Of a stretch of DNA of 64,000 nucleotides, positions 8,409 to 17,102 are shown piece by piece. A program made the position numbers and the translations under genes. The stretch spans positions 622,501 through 686,500 of the forward strand of contig NZ_JAUTAE010000001.1 of the NCBI RefSeq assembly GCF_030818415.1, in the 5' to 3' direction. The stretch is from Sphingomonas sp. SORGH_AS_0950 (GTDB lineage: Bacteria; Pseudomonadota; Alphaproteobacteria; Sphingomonadales; Sphingomonadaceae). Numbering within the stretch: the stretch's first letter is position 1; each line of letters opens with the position of its first letter. The notes beneath the pieces were generated by a model, which saw only the letters and a program-made list of their open reading frames with translations, was not told the DNA's origin and ran no database searches.

Positions 8409-8582
8409 CTAAGCGACGATCTCCGGGTTGGTGGTCCCCGCCTGCCGTTCGAACAAGCGGCGATAATGGCCATCTTCGGCGCGCAGAAGCGCCGCATCTG
8501 GTCCGTCCTCTGAGCGAGCGCCGATCTGGCGATTAATAGACACACGCGACATAAGCCGCATCATCAATGCCAATGCCATCAT
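8409..8582 (-). pseudogene. Relic of the C-terminus of an ABC-transporter ATP-binding subunit
   Basis: Reading the minus strand gives a 57-codon open frame (MMALALMMRL...) ending at 8409. Its last part, RSEDGPDAALLRAEDGHYRR followed by LFERQAG, closely resembles the extreme C-terminus of ABCB-type exporters (EDG-x-H-x-x-LL-x-A-D-G-x-Y-x-x-L-x-x-x-Q). No Walker A, signature or Walker B motif is present upstream, and the frame closes at a stop within about 50 bases, next to a run of nine G at 8618-8626. I read it as the surviving 3' end of a deleted exporter gene; a genuine small protein is the alternative. Confidence 0.5.
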
Positions 8583-8627
8583 CGCACGCTGAATAGACCA
8601 GCGCCCCTCAAACTCCTGGGGGGGGGC

Positions 8628-9227
8628 TTAGCCGCGTTTCGTCGCCCAAGCGGCGTTCAGCTTGGCCATCGTGCCGTGACGGTCCCGCAGCCGCAGCCCT
8701 TCCAGGCGCAGCGTCCGGCCCCGCAGCAGGCGACCATGCGTGCTCCAGATCACGTCGTACAGCCCACTTGCGGTCCGCGCGGTATCGCCGTCCCAATAGC
8801 GGGTCGTGATCAGCACCGGCAGTCGGCCTTCCTTCGTATCCGCCTGGCCATCGGTCAGGGCCAGGATCGGGTCGGCGATCGGCCCCGCATCGATCACGGG
8901 GTCGCCGACGGGCGCCTGCCGGGCGATGCCCGACTTTGCCGGGAAATCGATCGTCACGTCCTGCAGGTCATGATTCGGGTCGCGCAGCGCGAGGCGGCGG
9001 CCGTCGCCTTCGACGGTCGCGGTCAGGTCCAGCCGGGCACGCTCGTTGCGTTGCGCGCTGGCGGCGGCGGCCTTGTCGGCGGCATCGCTACGGCGCTGCG
9101 ACCAGTTCAGATAGAGCGTCAGCGCGGCGACGAGCAGGCCTGCCACGGCCACGAACTCGGCCAGGCTCAGCAATCGCCGCCGCGACTTGGCGCGATCAGC
9201 GGCCTCGTCGCCCGCCGATTGGCTCAT
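8628..9227 (-). CDS. Conserved protein of unknown function with one membrane anchor
   Basis: The 199-residue protein (start MSQSAGDEAADRAKSRRRLL) has one membrane helix at about residues 24-42 after a basic stretch, so the larger C-terminal part is likely periplasmic. That part contains a short Ala-rich coiled region and then a beta-rich domain (LDLTATVEGDGRRLALRDPN onward). I do not recognise a catalytic motif. The start ATG overlaps the stop of mmcQ as ATGA, which places it last in the purM-purN-mmcQ run. The 3' end abuts the G9 tract and the ABC relic. Confidence 0.7.
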   Translation of the reverse strand: MSQSAGDEAADRAKSRRRLLSLAEFVAVAGLLVAALTLYLNWSQRRSDAADKAAAASAQRNERARLDLTATVEGDGRRLALRDPNHDLQDVTIDFPAKSGIARQAPVGDPVIDAGPIADPILALTDGQADTKEGRLPVLITTRYWDGDTARTASGLYDVIWSTHGRLLRGRTLRLEGLRLRDRHGTMAKLNAAWATKRG

Positions 9228-9511
9228 CGCCCGCCCGCCTCGAGCAATTCGGTCGGCGCGACCCGTTCCCAGCTGCGCGCGATCCGGTCCTCGACCAGCG
9301 TCCAGTCGCTGTCGGCAGTCAGCGCGATGGTCGTCCAGTGCGGCGCGGCGCCTTCGTCGGCGACGCACAGGTGCAGTCCCGACGCCCCGTCAGCGACCCG
9401 CGCAAAGGGCTCGCCTTCGACTAGGAACCAGGTTTCGCCGTCGTGCAGGTCCTCGGTCACACCGGGCAGCAGCAGGGCGATGTCGCGAATGCGGGCCAGA
9501 TTATCGGTCAT
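9224..9511 (-). CDS. MmcQ/YjbR family DNA-binding-fold protein
   Basis: This 95-residue protein matches the MmcQ/YjbR family, whose CyaY-like/double-wing fold is implied by the pattern ALLLPGVTEDLHDGETWFLV, a central Ala-x-x-x-D segment and the closing SWERVAPTELL. The molecular function of the family is unknown. Both ends are coupled: its start overlaps the purN stop and its stop overlaps the next gene, each as ATGA. Confidence 0.8.
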   Translation of the reverse strand: MTDNLARIRDIALLLPGVTEDLHDGETWFLVEGEPFARVADGASGLHLCVADEGAAPHWTTIALTADSDWTLVEDRIARSWERVAPTELLEAGGR

Positions 9512-10086
9512 CGACGCACGAACTCCGAGAGGATGCGGGGATAGAGACGATGTTCCTCGACCAGGACGCGCGCGGCAAGTGCCCCGGCATCGTCACCCGG
9601 CAGGATCGACACCTCGGCCTGACCCAGCACCTCGCCATCATCCAGTTCCTCGGTCACGATATGGACCGAGCACCCCGCCTTGGCATCCCCCGCCGCGATC
9701 GCGCGCGCATGAGTGTCGAGCCCCTTGTAGAGCGGCAGGAGAGAGGGATGGATGTTGAGGATACGGCCTTCCCAGCGGCGCACGAAATCGCCCGACAACA
9801 GCCGCATATAGCCCGCCAGCGCGATCACCTCCACGCCCGCGTCGCGCAGCGCTTGGTCGATCGCCGCTTCATAGGCGGGCTTGCCGATCCCCTTGGGCGA
9901 CAGCGCGAAGGTCGCGATGCCCCGCTCCGCCGCCCAGGCCAGCCCGGCCGCCTCGGGCTTGTCCGAGGCGACGAGGGCGACATGATAAGCCGGGTCGCCG
10001 TCCTGCGAAGCGGCGACCAGCGACTGCATGTTGGAGCCGCGGCCGGAAATCAGGATGCCGACCTTGACCGGGCCGTCAGGCCGCAT
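9508..10086 (-). CDS. purN: Phosphoribosylglycinamide formyltransferase PurN
   Basis: PurN transfers a formyl group from 10-formyl-tetrahydrofolate to glycinamide ribonucleotide, the third step of purine synthesis. The 192-residue protein has the N-terminal [15 protein letters not shown] loop, the catalytic [14 protein letters not shown] segment, with Asn and His in the family positions ([10 protein letters not shown]), and [18 protein letters not shown]. Length is usual. Its start overlaps the end of purM by 11 bases, giving a coupled purM-purN pair as in many proteobacteria. Confidence 0.97.
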   Translation of the reverse strand: MRPDGPVKVGILISGRGSNMQSLVAASQDGDPAYHVALVASDKPEAAGLAWAAERGIATFALSPKGIGKPAYEAAIDQALRDAGVEVIALAGYMRLLSGDFVRRWEGRILNIHPSLLPLYKGLDTHARAIAAGDAKAGCSVHIVTEELDDGEVLGQAEVSILPGDDAGALAARVLVEEHRLYPRILSEFVRR

Positions 10087-11209
10087 GGGTCGCCGTCCAG
10101 TCCGCCTTGGCGCTCCAGGTGCCCGCCGAGCCGGTGACGGTGCAGCCGCGCTCGCCCGCCTCGATCCGGCCGATGGTCAGTACGGTTTCGCCCGCCTCGG
10201 TCAGGGTGGCGGCCAGCGCTTCGGCCTGGTCGGCCGCGACGACCACCGCCATGCCGATGCCGCAGTTGAAGGTACGCGCCATTTCCTCGGGTTCGATCCC
10301 GCCCTGGGCCTGCAGGAACGCCATCAGGCGCGGCTGTTCCCAGCGATCCGCATCGACCACGGCATGGACGCCCTTGGGCAGGACGCGCGGGATGTTTTCG
10401 AGCAGGCCGCCGCCGGTGATGTGCGCGAGCCCCTTGATCGTCCCGGCCTTGAGCGAGGGCAGCAGCGAGCGGACATAGATCCGAGTCGGCGCCATCAGCG
10501 CCTCGATCAGCAGCCGCTCCTGATCGAACAGCGCGGGGCGATCGAGCTTCCATCCCTTGTCGGCGGCTAGGCGGCGGACCAGCGAGAAGCCGTTGGAGTG
10601 GACCCCCGACGAGGCGAGGCCGAGGATCACGTCGCCATCGGAAATCCCGCTTCCCGTCAGCACCTGGTCCCGCTCGACCGCGCCGACGCAGAAGCCCGCC
10701 AGGTCATAGTCGCCCGGCGCATACATGCCCGGCATCTCGGCGGTCTCGCCACCGATCAGCGCGCAACCCGCGATGCGGCAGCCTTCGGCGATCGAGGCGA
10801 TGACCCGCTCGGGAACATCGCCCTCCAGCTTGGCGGTGGCGTAATAATCTAGGAAGAACAAAGGCTCGGCGCCCTGTACGACCAGGTCGTTGGCGCACAT
10901 CGCGACCAGGTCGATGCCGACCCCGTCATGGCGATCATGCTCGATCGCCAGCTTCAGCTTGGTGCCCACGCCGTCATTGGCGGCGACCAGCAGCGGATCG
11001 GTGAAGCCCGCCGCCTTCAGGTCGAAGAAGCCGCCGAACCCGCCCAGATCGGCGTCGGCGCCCGGCCGCCGCGTCGCCTTGGCGAGCGGGCCGATCGCGC
11101 GGACCAGCGCGTTGCCTGCGGCGATCGAAACGCCCGCATCGGCATAGGTGTAGGGAGCGCCGCGTTCGGCGGGCGACGGGGTGGTGGACGGCGTGCTGTT
11201 GTCGGTCAT
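10076..11209 (-). CDS. purM: Phosphoribosylformylglycinamidine cyclo-ligase PurM
   Basis: PurM closes the imidazole ring to form aminoimidazole ribonucleotide with ATP (AIR synthetase). The 377-residue protein shows the family landmarks [33 protein letters not shown], the [20 protein letters not shown] stretch, [11 protein letters not shown] and [13 protein letters not shown]. It is slightly longer than E. coli PurM because of an N-terminal Ser/Thr/Pro-rich leader; an internal start could remove it. It is first in the purM-purN-mmcQ run and is divergent from the DUF2066-like gene with 59 bases between. Confidence 0.97.
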   Translation of the reverse strand: MTDNSTPSTTPSPAERGAPYTYADAGVSIAAGNALVRAIGPLAKATRRPGADADLGGFGGFFDLKAAGFTDPLLVAANDGVGTKLKLAIEHDRHDGVGIDLVAMCANDLVVQGAEPLFFLDYYATAKLEGDVPERVIASIAEGCRIAGCALIGGETAEMPGMYAPGDYDLAGFCVGAVERDQVLTGSGISDGDVILGLASSGVHSNGFSLVRRLAADKGWKLDRPALFDQERLLIEALMAPTRIYVRSLLPSLKAGTIKGLAHITGGGLLENIPRVLPKGVHAVVDADRWEQPRLMAFLQAQGGIEPEEMARTFNCGIGMAVVVAADQAEALAATLTEAGETVLTIGRIEAGERGCTVTGSAGTWSAKADWTATHAA

Positions 11210-11268
11210 GTTTGCCCGTTAGCTATATCGCGCTTGGATTTCCACGCCTGCTTCGCCAAAAGGCCGCG

Positions 11269-12528
11269 ATGCGTTTGCGATTGCCCTCATTGATGTACGG
11301 CCTGACCGCCCTTGTCGCGGTGGGCGCGGGGGGCGGTGCGGTCCTGGCCCAGATCGAAGGACAGGATCGCGGCGTCGCGCCCGTTGACAGCGGCGGGGCC
11401 TATGAAGTCACCGGCGTGACGGTCGACGTGTCGGGCAGCACGGCAGAGGCCGCGCGGCTCGGCGGCTGGCGAATCGCGCAGCGAAAGGCCTGGGCGATGC
11501 TGGCGCAGCGGCTGGGGCGTGGCGGCGTCGGCGCGTCCGACGGCCTGCTCGATTCGCTCGTCTCGGGCATCGTGGTGGAAAATGAGGAGATCGGGCCGAC
11601 CCGCTATGTCGCGCGGCTGGGGGTCCTGTTCGACCGGGTGCGGGCCGCCTCGGTGCTGGGCGTGTCGGCCTATGCCGATCGCTCGCCGCCGATGCTGGTC
11701 ATGCCCCTCCAGATTTCGGGCGGCAGTGCGCAGATGTTCGAGAGCCGGACGCCGTGGCAGCTGGCCTGGGCGCGGTTCCGGACGGGCAACAGCAGCATCG
11801 ACTATATCCGTCCCTCGGGCACCGGCATGGACCCGCTGCTGCTTAATGCGGGGCAGATCGGTCGCCGGTCGCGTGGCTGGTGGCGGACGATCCTCGACCA
11901 ATATGGCGCGTCGGACATCCTGATCCCGGTCGTCCGCCTCTATCGCCAATGGCCCGGCGGGCCGGTGATCGGCGTCTTCGAGGCACGGCACGGCCCCGAC
12001 AATTTCCTGCTCGGCACTGTCACGCTGCGCGTCGGCAGCACCGATGCTTTGCCGCAACTGCTCGATACCGGCGTGGCACGGCTCGACGGCCTGTACCAGC
12101 GCGCGCTGGCGGGCGGGACGCTTCATCCCGATTCGACACTCGCGCCGCCGCCCAAGCCGGAGGTGCCGATTACCGACGACAGCATGGGCGGCGACGAACC
12201 CGTCGCCGGCATCGATAGCGCCATCGCCCCGTCGGGCGCGGGGATATCGGTCACGCTGCAATATGATGCGCCCAGTGCCAGCGCGGTCGCCAATGCCGAA
12301 AGCCTCGTACGCGGCATTCCGGGGGTCGTGCGGGCCGCCACCACCAGCCTGGCGCTGGGGGGCGTGTCGTTGATGGGCGTGACCTATGACGGCGACCCCG
12401 AGCAGCTTCGCCGTGCGCTGGAACAGCGCGGCTATCAGGTTTCAGGGTCCGGCACGACGCTTCGCATTCGTCGCGCCCCCCAAGTCCAGGCGCCTGCGCC
12501 TCCATCGGATAATGTGATCACCGGATGA
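11269..12528 (+). CDS. Exported DUF2066-like protein with C-terminal HMA-like domain
   Basis: The 419-residue protein has an N-terminal export signal (MRLRLPSLMYGLTALVAVGA, ending near AVLAQ). Residues about 45-290 resemble DUF2066 proteins (YEVTGVTVDVSGSTAEAARL and AQRKAWAMLAQRLG). The last 75 residues form a ferredoxin-like alpha-beta unit similar to heavy-metal-associated domains, but without a CxxC pair. Start 11269 is chosen for the signal sequence. The stop overlaps the hdaA start as ATGA. The periplasmic role is unknown; conservation beside purM and hdaA in sphingomonads is my recollection rather than a search result. Confidence 0.75.
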   Translation: MRLRLPSLMYGLTALVAVGAGGGAVLAQIEGQDRGVAPVDSGGAYEVTGVTVDVSGSTAEAARLGGWRIAQRKAWAMLAQRLGRGGVGASDGLLDSLVSGIVVENEEIGPTRYVARLGVLFDRVRAASVLGVSAYADRSPPMLVMPLQISGGSAQMFESRTPWQLAWARFRTGNSSIDYIRPSGTGMDPLLLNAGQIGRRSRGWWRTILDQYGASDILIPVVRLYRQWPGGPVIGVFEARHGPDNFLLGTVTLRVGSTDALPQLLDTGVARLDGLYQRALAGGTLHPDSTLAPPPKPEVPITDDSMGGDEPVAGIDSAIAPSGAGISVTLQYDAPSASAVANAESLVRGIPGVVRAATTSLALGGVSLMGVTYDGDPEQLRRALEQRGYQVSGSGTTLRIRRAPQVQAPAPPSDNVITG

Positions 12529-13133
12529 ACCAAATGGCGCTTCCGCTGGAATGGCCAGCGGACCCCTTGTCGGACGCGTTCCTGCTGACCGATTCCAACC
12601 GGCTTGCCGCGCGCATGCTGGAGCAATGGGAGAAATGGCCGACCATGGCCGCGATCCTGACCGGCCCGCGCAAGTCGGGGCGGTCGCTGCTGGCGCGCAT
12701 CTTCGCCGCGCGCAGTGGTGGTACGATCATCGACGATGCCGAGCGCGTGCCCGAGGTCCAGATCTTCCATGCCTGGAACACGGCACAGGCGGAACGCCGA
12801 CCGCTGGTCATCGTCGCCGACGCCGCGCCGCCGCGCTGGGCGGTCAAGCTGCCCGACCTGCGGTCGCGGCTCGCTAATAGCAGCCTGGCAGAAATCGGAG
12901 CACCCGACGACGAGCTGGTCGCCGCCCTGTTCGAGTTGCTGTTCCAGAGGCGCGGGCTCGATGCGCGGCCCGATCTGATCGAATGGCTGACCGCGCGGAT
13001 CGAGCGTAGTCACCTTTCTGTCATCCGCGCGGTGGATATGCTCGATCAGGGGGCGATGGAACGGCGCGCGCGCTTATCGATTGCCCTTGCACGTTCCACC
13101 CTGATCGGGGCCGGTCTGATCGCCGAGCCCTGA
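12525..13133 (+). CDS. hdaA: HdaA, DnaA-related regulator of replication initiation
   Basis: The 202-residue protein is a short AAA+ homologue of DnaA. In alphaproteobacteria HdaA works with the DNA polymerase sliding clamp to stimulate ATP hydrolysis by DnaA and prevent over-initiation. The N-terminus MNQMALPLEW carries a clamp-binding motif of the Q-x-x-L-P-L type. The P-loop region (AAILTGPRKSGRSLLARIF) is recognisable, and the C-terminal lid continues to RAVDMLDQGAMERRARLS. It is coupled to the preceding exported protein and 24 bases ahead of ppk. Confidence 0.88.
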   Translation: MNQMALPLEWPADPLSDAFLLTDSNRLAARMLEQWEKWPTMAAILTGPRKSGRSLLARIFAARSGGTIIDDAERVPEVQIFHAWNTAQAERRPLVIVADAAPPRWAVKLPDLRSRLANSSLAEIGAPDDELVAALFELLFQRRGLDARPDLIEWLTARIERSHLSVIRAVDMLDQGAMERRARLSIALARSTLIGAGLIAEP

Positions 13134-13157
13134 GCCCCGCGAACCAAGCGAGAAACG

Positions 13158-15323
13158 ATGACCCGGCCTGCCCATATCGCGCAAATGTCCGAACCGGACG
13201 ACGATCATGTCACGCGGGAGCCGAACGGGCGCTATTTCAATCGCGAGCTGTCCTGGCTGGCCTTCAACCGGCGCGTGCTGGAAGAGGCGTGCAACACCGC
13301 GCATCCGCTGCTCGAGCGGCTCCGCTTCCTGTCCATCTCGGGCTCGAACCTCGATGAATTCTTCATGGTCCGCGTTGCGGGCCTGAAGGGGCAGCAGGCG
13401 CAGGACGTCGAACAGCGCTCGGTCGACGGGCTGACGCCGGGGCAGCAGCTGAACGAGATCGTCGCCGAAGCGGACCGGCTGATGGCCAGCCAGCAGGAAG
13501 TATGGGGCGACCTGCGCAACCTGCTCGATGCGGCGGGCATTTTCGTATTGCGCCGCGATGCGATCGATGCCGAGGCGAGCGCCTGGCTGGAGGGGCATGT
13601 CCGCGACCAGATCTTCCCGATCCTGACCCCCCAGGCGCTCGATCCCGCGCACCCCTTTCCGTTCATCCCGAACAAGGGGCTGTCGATGATCTTCGACCTG
13701 ACCCGCGTGTCGGACAAGGCGCCGATCCGCGAGCTGGTGATGATCCCCGCAACAATGCCGCGCTTCGTCCGGTTGCCGGGCGAGGGGACGCGCTATGTGT
13801 CGATCGAGACGATCCTGCGCCGCTTTTCGGGATTGCTGTTCCCCGGCTATGTCGTCAACGGCGCGGCGACCTTCCGCGTCCTTCGCGACAGCGATATCGA
13901 GATCGAGGAGGAGGCCGAGGATCTGGTCCGCTATTTCGCCAATGCGATCAAGCGGCGGCGGCGCGGGCGCGTCATCCGGCTGGAGCTGGAGACGGGGATG
14001 CCCGACGAACTGGCCGACGTGCTGCGCGACGAACTGGGCGGGACGGATGCGATCATCACCGAGAGCGGAAATCTGCTCGGCATCGGCGATCTAGACATGC
14101 TGGTCGATGCGGATCGGCCGGACCTGAAATTTCCGCCCTATACGCCGCGCTTTCCCGAACGGATTCGCGAGTTCGCGGGCGACTGTTTCGCCGCGATCAA
14201 GGCCAAGGACATCGTCGTCCACCATCCGTACGAGACGTTCGAGGCGGTCATCGCCTTTCTAAAGCAGGCGGCGGTCGACCCGGATGTGGTGGCGATCAAG
14301 CAGACCCTCTACCGCGCGGGCAAGCAGTCGGCGGTCATCAACGCCCTGATCGCGGCGGCGGAGGCGGGCAAGTCGGTGACCGCGATCGTCGAGCTGAAGG
14401 CGCGCTTTGACGAGGAGCAGAATCTTTACTGGGCCTCCGCGCTGGAGCGGGCGGGCGTCCAGGTCGTCTATGGCTTCATCGACTGGAAGACGCATGCCAA
14501 GGTGTCGATGGTCGTCCGGCGCGAGGGCGGCGACTTCCGCACCTACTGCCATTTCGGCACGGGCAATTATCACCCCGTGACGGCACGCATCTATACCGAT
14601 CTCAGCTTCTTCACCGCCGACCCCGCCATCGGGCGGGATGCGGCGCAGATGTTCAACTATATCACCGGCTATGTCGAACCCGTGGCGATGAACCGGGTCA
14701 GCCTGTCGCCGCGCGACCTGCGGCACAATTTGATGGCGCTGGTCGATGCCGAGATCGCCCATGCCCGCGCGGGTCGAAAGGGCAGCATCTGGGCCAAGAT
14801 GAACTCGCTGGTCGATCCGCTGATCATCGAAAAGCTGTACGAGGCGAGCGGTGCGGGGGTCGAGATCGACCTGATCGTGCGCGGCATCTGCTGCCTGCGC
14901 CCCGGCGTCCCCGGCCTGTCGGATCATATCCGGGTGAAATCGGTCGTCGGCCGCTTTCTGGAGCATAGCCGCATCTGGGCGTTCGGCGACGGCAAGGCGC
15001 TGCCCCATGACGCGGCCAAGCTCTTCATTTCCTCGGCCGACTGGATGCCGCGCAACTTCGATAGGCGGGTCGAATATATGCTGCCCATCCTCAACCCGAC
15101 CGTCCACGACCAGATCCTCGACCAGGTGATGGTCGCCAACCTGCTCGACAACGAACAGAGCTGGGAACTGGAGCCCGATGGCCGCTATGTCCGTGACGAA
15201 CCGGGCGATCGCCCCTTCAACCTGCATCGGTATTTCATGACCAATCCTTCGCTTTCGGGGCGCGGCGCCGCGCTCGACACCAGCAAGGCAGTGCCGACCC
15301 TGTCGCTCCGGCGACAGCGCTGA
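13158..15323 (+). CDS. ppk: Polyphosphate kinase
   Basis: PPK1 reversibly makes polyphosphate from ATP. The 721-residue protein has the N-terminal PPK domain ([18 protein letters not shown]), the middle domain, and the catalytic core with [10 protein letters not shown], where H465 corresponds to the autophosphorylated histidine, and [21 protein letters not shown]. Length is normal. The start at 13158 is used; an internal ATG at 13185 is a plausible alternative that would remove nine residues. It sits 17 bases before ppx, so synthesis and degradation of polyphosphate are probably co-expressed. Confidence 0.97.
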   Translation: MTRPAHIAQMSEPDDDHVTREPNGRYFNRELSWLAFNRRVLEEACNTAHPLLERLRFLSISGSNLDEFFMVRVAGLKGQQAQDVEQRSVDGLTPGQQLNEIVAEADRLMASQQEVWGDLRNLLDAAGIFVLRRDAIDAEASAWLEGHVRDQIFPILTPQALDPAHPFPFIPNKGLSMIFDLTRVSDKAPIRELVMIPATMPRFVRLPGEGTRYVSIETILRRFSGLLFPGYVVNGAATFRVLRDSDIEIEEEAEDLVRYFANAIKRRRRGRVIRLELETGMPDELADVLRDELGGTDAIITESGNLLGIGDLDMLVDADRPDLKFPPYTPRFPERIREFAGDCFAAIKAKDIVVHHPYETFEAVIAFLKQAAVDPDVVAIKQTLYRAGKQSAVINALIAAAEAGKSVTAIVELKARFDEEQNLYWASALERAGVQVVYGFIDWKTHAKVSMVVRREGGDFRTYCHFGTGNYHPVTARIYTDLSFFTADPAIGRDAAQMFNYITGYVEPVAMNRVSLSPRDLRHNLMALVDAEIAHARAGRKGSIWAKMNSLVDPLIIEKLYEASGAGVEIDLIVRGICCLRPGVPGLSDHIRVKSVVGRFLEHSRIWAFGDGKALPHDAAKLFISSADWMPRNFDRRVEYMLPILNPTVHDQILDQVMVANLLDNEQSWELEPDGRYVRDEPGDRPFNLHRYFMTNPSLSGRGAALDTSKAVPTLSLRRQR

Positions 15324-15340
15324 TCGGGGGCGGCGGAACG

Positions 15341-16822
15341 ATGGCAGCGATCCGCGCGCCGCGTACGGCGATCATCGACATCGGCTCGAACTCGGTCCGT
15401 CTCGTCGTCTATCAGGGTCCAGCGCGCCTGCCCGCGATCCTGTTCAACGAGAAGGTGATGGCGGGCCTCGGCCGGGGCCTCGCCGCCACGGGGGCGATCG
15501 ACCCGGTCGCGCTGGGCAAGGCGCGGGTGGCGCTGGCCCGCTTCGCCAGCCTCGCGCGGGAGATGGGGGTGAGCAGCCTGCGCACCGTGGCGACGGCGGC
15601 GGTGCGCGACGCCGCCAATGGGCAGGAACTGATTGACTGCGCCGAGTCGCTGGGGCTTGAGGTCGAGCTGCTGTCGGGCGAGCAGGAGGCCAAGGGGGCG
15701 GGCGAGGGGGTCTTGTCCGCCATTCCCGATGCCGACGGGATCGTCGGCGACCTGGGCGGAGGCAGCCTGGAACTCGTGCGGGTGCGGGACGGTGGGGTCG
15801 AGGACCGGGTGTCCTTTCCGCTTGGCGTGCTGCGTATCCCGGCGCTGCGAGAGCGCGGCGGCAAGGCGTTCGAGCGGCAGATCGGGCGGCTGATCGAGGA
15901 GGCGGGATGGGAAGGCCGCGGTCGGGGCCTGCCCTTCTATCTGGTCGGCGGATCGTGGCGGGCGCTGGCGCGGCTCGACATGACGCTGGCCGAATATCCC
16001 CTGCCGATCATCCATCACTATGAACTGACGCCGACCGATATAGCGAGGCTGTCGCGGACCATCCCGCATCTGTCCAAGGCGCGGCTGCGCGACGTGAAGG
16101 GCCTGTCGTCCAGCCGCGCGGCGACGCTCGGCGATGCGACCGCGCTGCTGAGCGTCCTCCTCAAGCATCTGGGCAGCAGTACGACCGTGGTGTCCGCCTA
16201 TGGCCTGCGCGAAGGGCTGCTCTACGGCAATCTGGATGCCAGGACCCGCGCCCAGGATCCGTTGATCGTGGCGGCGCGCGAAGAGGGGCGGTTGCTCGGG
16301 CGCTTTCCCGAACATGGCGACCTGCTCGAAAGCTGGATCGCCCCGCTATTTGCCGGGGAAGCCGCCGCCGAGGCGCGGCTTCGTCATGCCGCCTGCCTGC
16401 TCGCCGATGTGGGCTGGCGCGCCAATCCGGAATTTCGGGCCGAACGCGGGGTGGAGATCGCGCTCCACGGCAATTGGGTCGGGATCGACGCGACGGGGCG
16501 CGCCATGTTGGCGCAGGCGCTGCACACGAGTCTGGGCGGAGGGCTGGACGTGCCAGCGCCGCTCGCCGAACTGGCGACCCCGGCACAGCTGAAGCTGGCG
16601 ACGAGCTGGGGACTGGCGATCCGGCTGGGCCAGCGGCTGAGCGGCGGCCTAGAGGGGCCGTTGGAGCGGACCAGGCTGGTTCTGGAAGCGACCAGCCTGG
16701 GCCTCACGATGCTGGACGAGGACAGGGGCTTTTACGGCGAGGCGGTCGAGCGTCGCCATGCCGCGCTCGCCGCCGCGCTGGGGCGGATGGCGACGCGGAT
16801 CAGCCGCACCGAATCCGCGTGA
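15341..16822 (+). CDS. ppx: Exopolyphosphatase / Ppx-GppA phosphatase
   Basis: This 493-residue protein belongs to the Ppx/GppA family of the actin-like ATPase superfamily and removes terminal phosphate from polyphosphate, or from pppGpp in related enzymes. The N-terminal phosphate loop IIDIGSNSVRLVVYQ and the second loop IVGDLGGGSLELV are clear, with the catalytic Glu region near LSGEQEAKGAGEG. The C-terminal part is an HD-like helical domain. It follows ppk by 17 bases. Its last 23 bases overlap the convergent I78-type gene. Confidence 0.95.
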   Translation: MAAIRAPRTAIIDIGSNSVRLVVYQGPARLPAILFNEKVMAGLGRGLAATGAIDPVALGKARVALARFASLAREMGVSSLRTVATAAVRDAANGQELIDCAESLGLEVELLSGEQEAKGAGEGVLSAIPDADGIVGDLGGGSLELVRVRDGGVEDRVSFPLGVLRIPALRERGGKAFERQIGRLIEEAGWEGRGRGLPFYLVGGSWRALARLDMTLAEYPLPIIHHYELTPTDIARLSRTIPHLSKARLRDVKGLSSSRAATLGDATALLSVLLKHLGSSTTVVSAYGLREGLLYGNLDARTRAQDPLIVAAREEGRLLGRFPEHGDLLESWIAPLFAGEAAAEARLRHAACLLADVGWRANPEFRAERGVEIALHGNWVGIDATGRAMLAQALHTSLGGGLDVPAPLAELATPAQLKLATSWGLAIRLGQRLSGGLEGPLERTRLVLEATSLGLTMLDEDRGFYGEAVERRHAALAAALGRMATRISRTESA

Positions 16823-17102
16823 TCCGTCCCTCGGCATCGGTTTCCAGGTTCAGCCGGTCGGTGCGATAGTCCATCGTGACCGCATCGCCCGGCGCAATCA
16901 CCCGTAGGGTCCGCGCGCCGGTGCGCTTCAGCACGTCGGCGCGCATCGCCTCGCCCCAGCGCTTGCCGACCAGGTCCGCGACGCGGCCCTCACCGCACTG
17001 CATCGGTAATTCCGCCATCTGCTCGCCGCGCGACGGCGGCGTTCCGGTCGGGGTACAGGCACCGATCGCCATCAGCGCGACGAGGACCACGGCCCGGTTC
17101 AT
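16800..17102 (-). CDS. I78 family peptidase-inhibitor-like lipoprotein
   Basis: The 100-residue protein has a lipoprotein signal (MNRAVVLVALMAIGACTPTG, lipobox AIGAC) and a short mature domain with the I78 inhibitor pattern: a conserved Cys, DLVGKRWGEAMRADVLKRTG, then ARTLRVIAPGDAVTMDYRTD and RLNLETDAEGRITRIRCG. I78 members include proteinase inhibitors of Aspergillus; in proteobacteria they are small lipoproteins presumed to inhibit periplasmic proteases. The start overlaps the rnd stop as ATGA, and the 3' end overlaps ppx in convergent orientation. Confidence 0.82.
   Translation of the reverse strand: MNRAVVLVALMAIGACTPTGTPPSRGEQMAELPMQCGEGRVADLVGKRWGEAMRADVLKRTGARTLRVIAPGDAVTMDYRTDRLNLETDAEGRITRIRCG

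Noticed and set aside
8618..8626. Nine-G run as a frameshift breaking the unknown membrane-anchored gene
   Set aside because: The run lies at and just beyond its stop codon at 8628-8630, so the gene is not interrupted; the tract is noted with the ABC relic instead.
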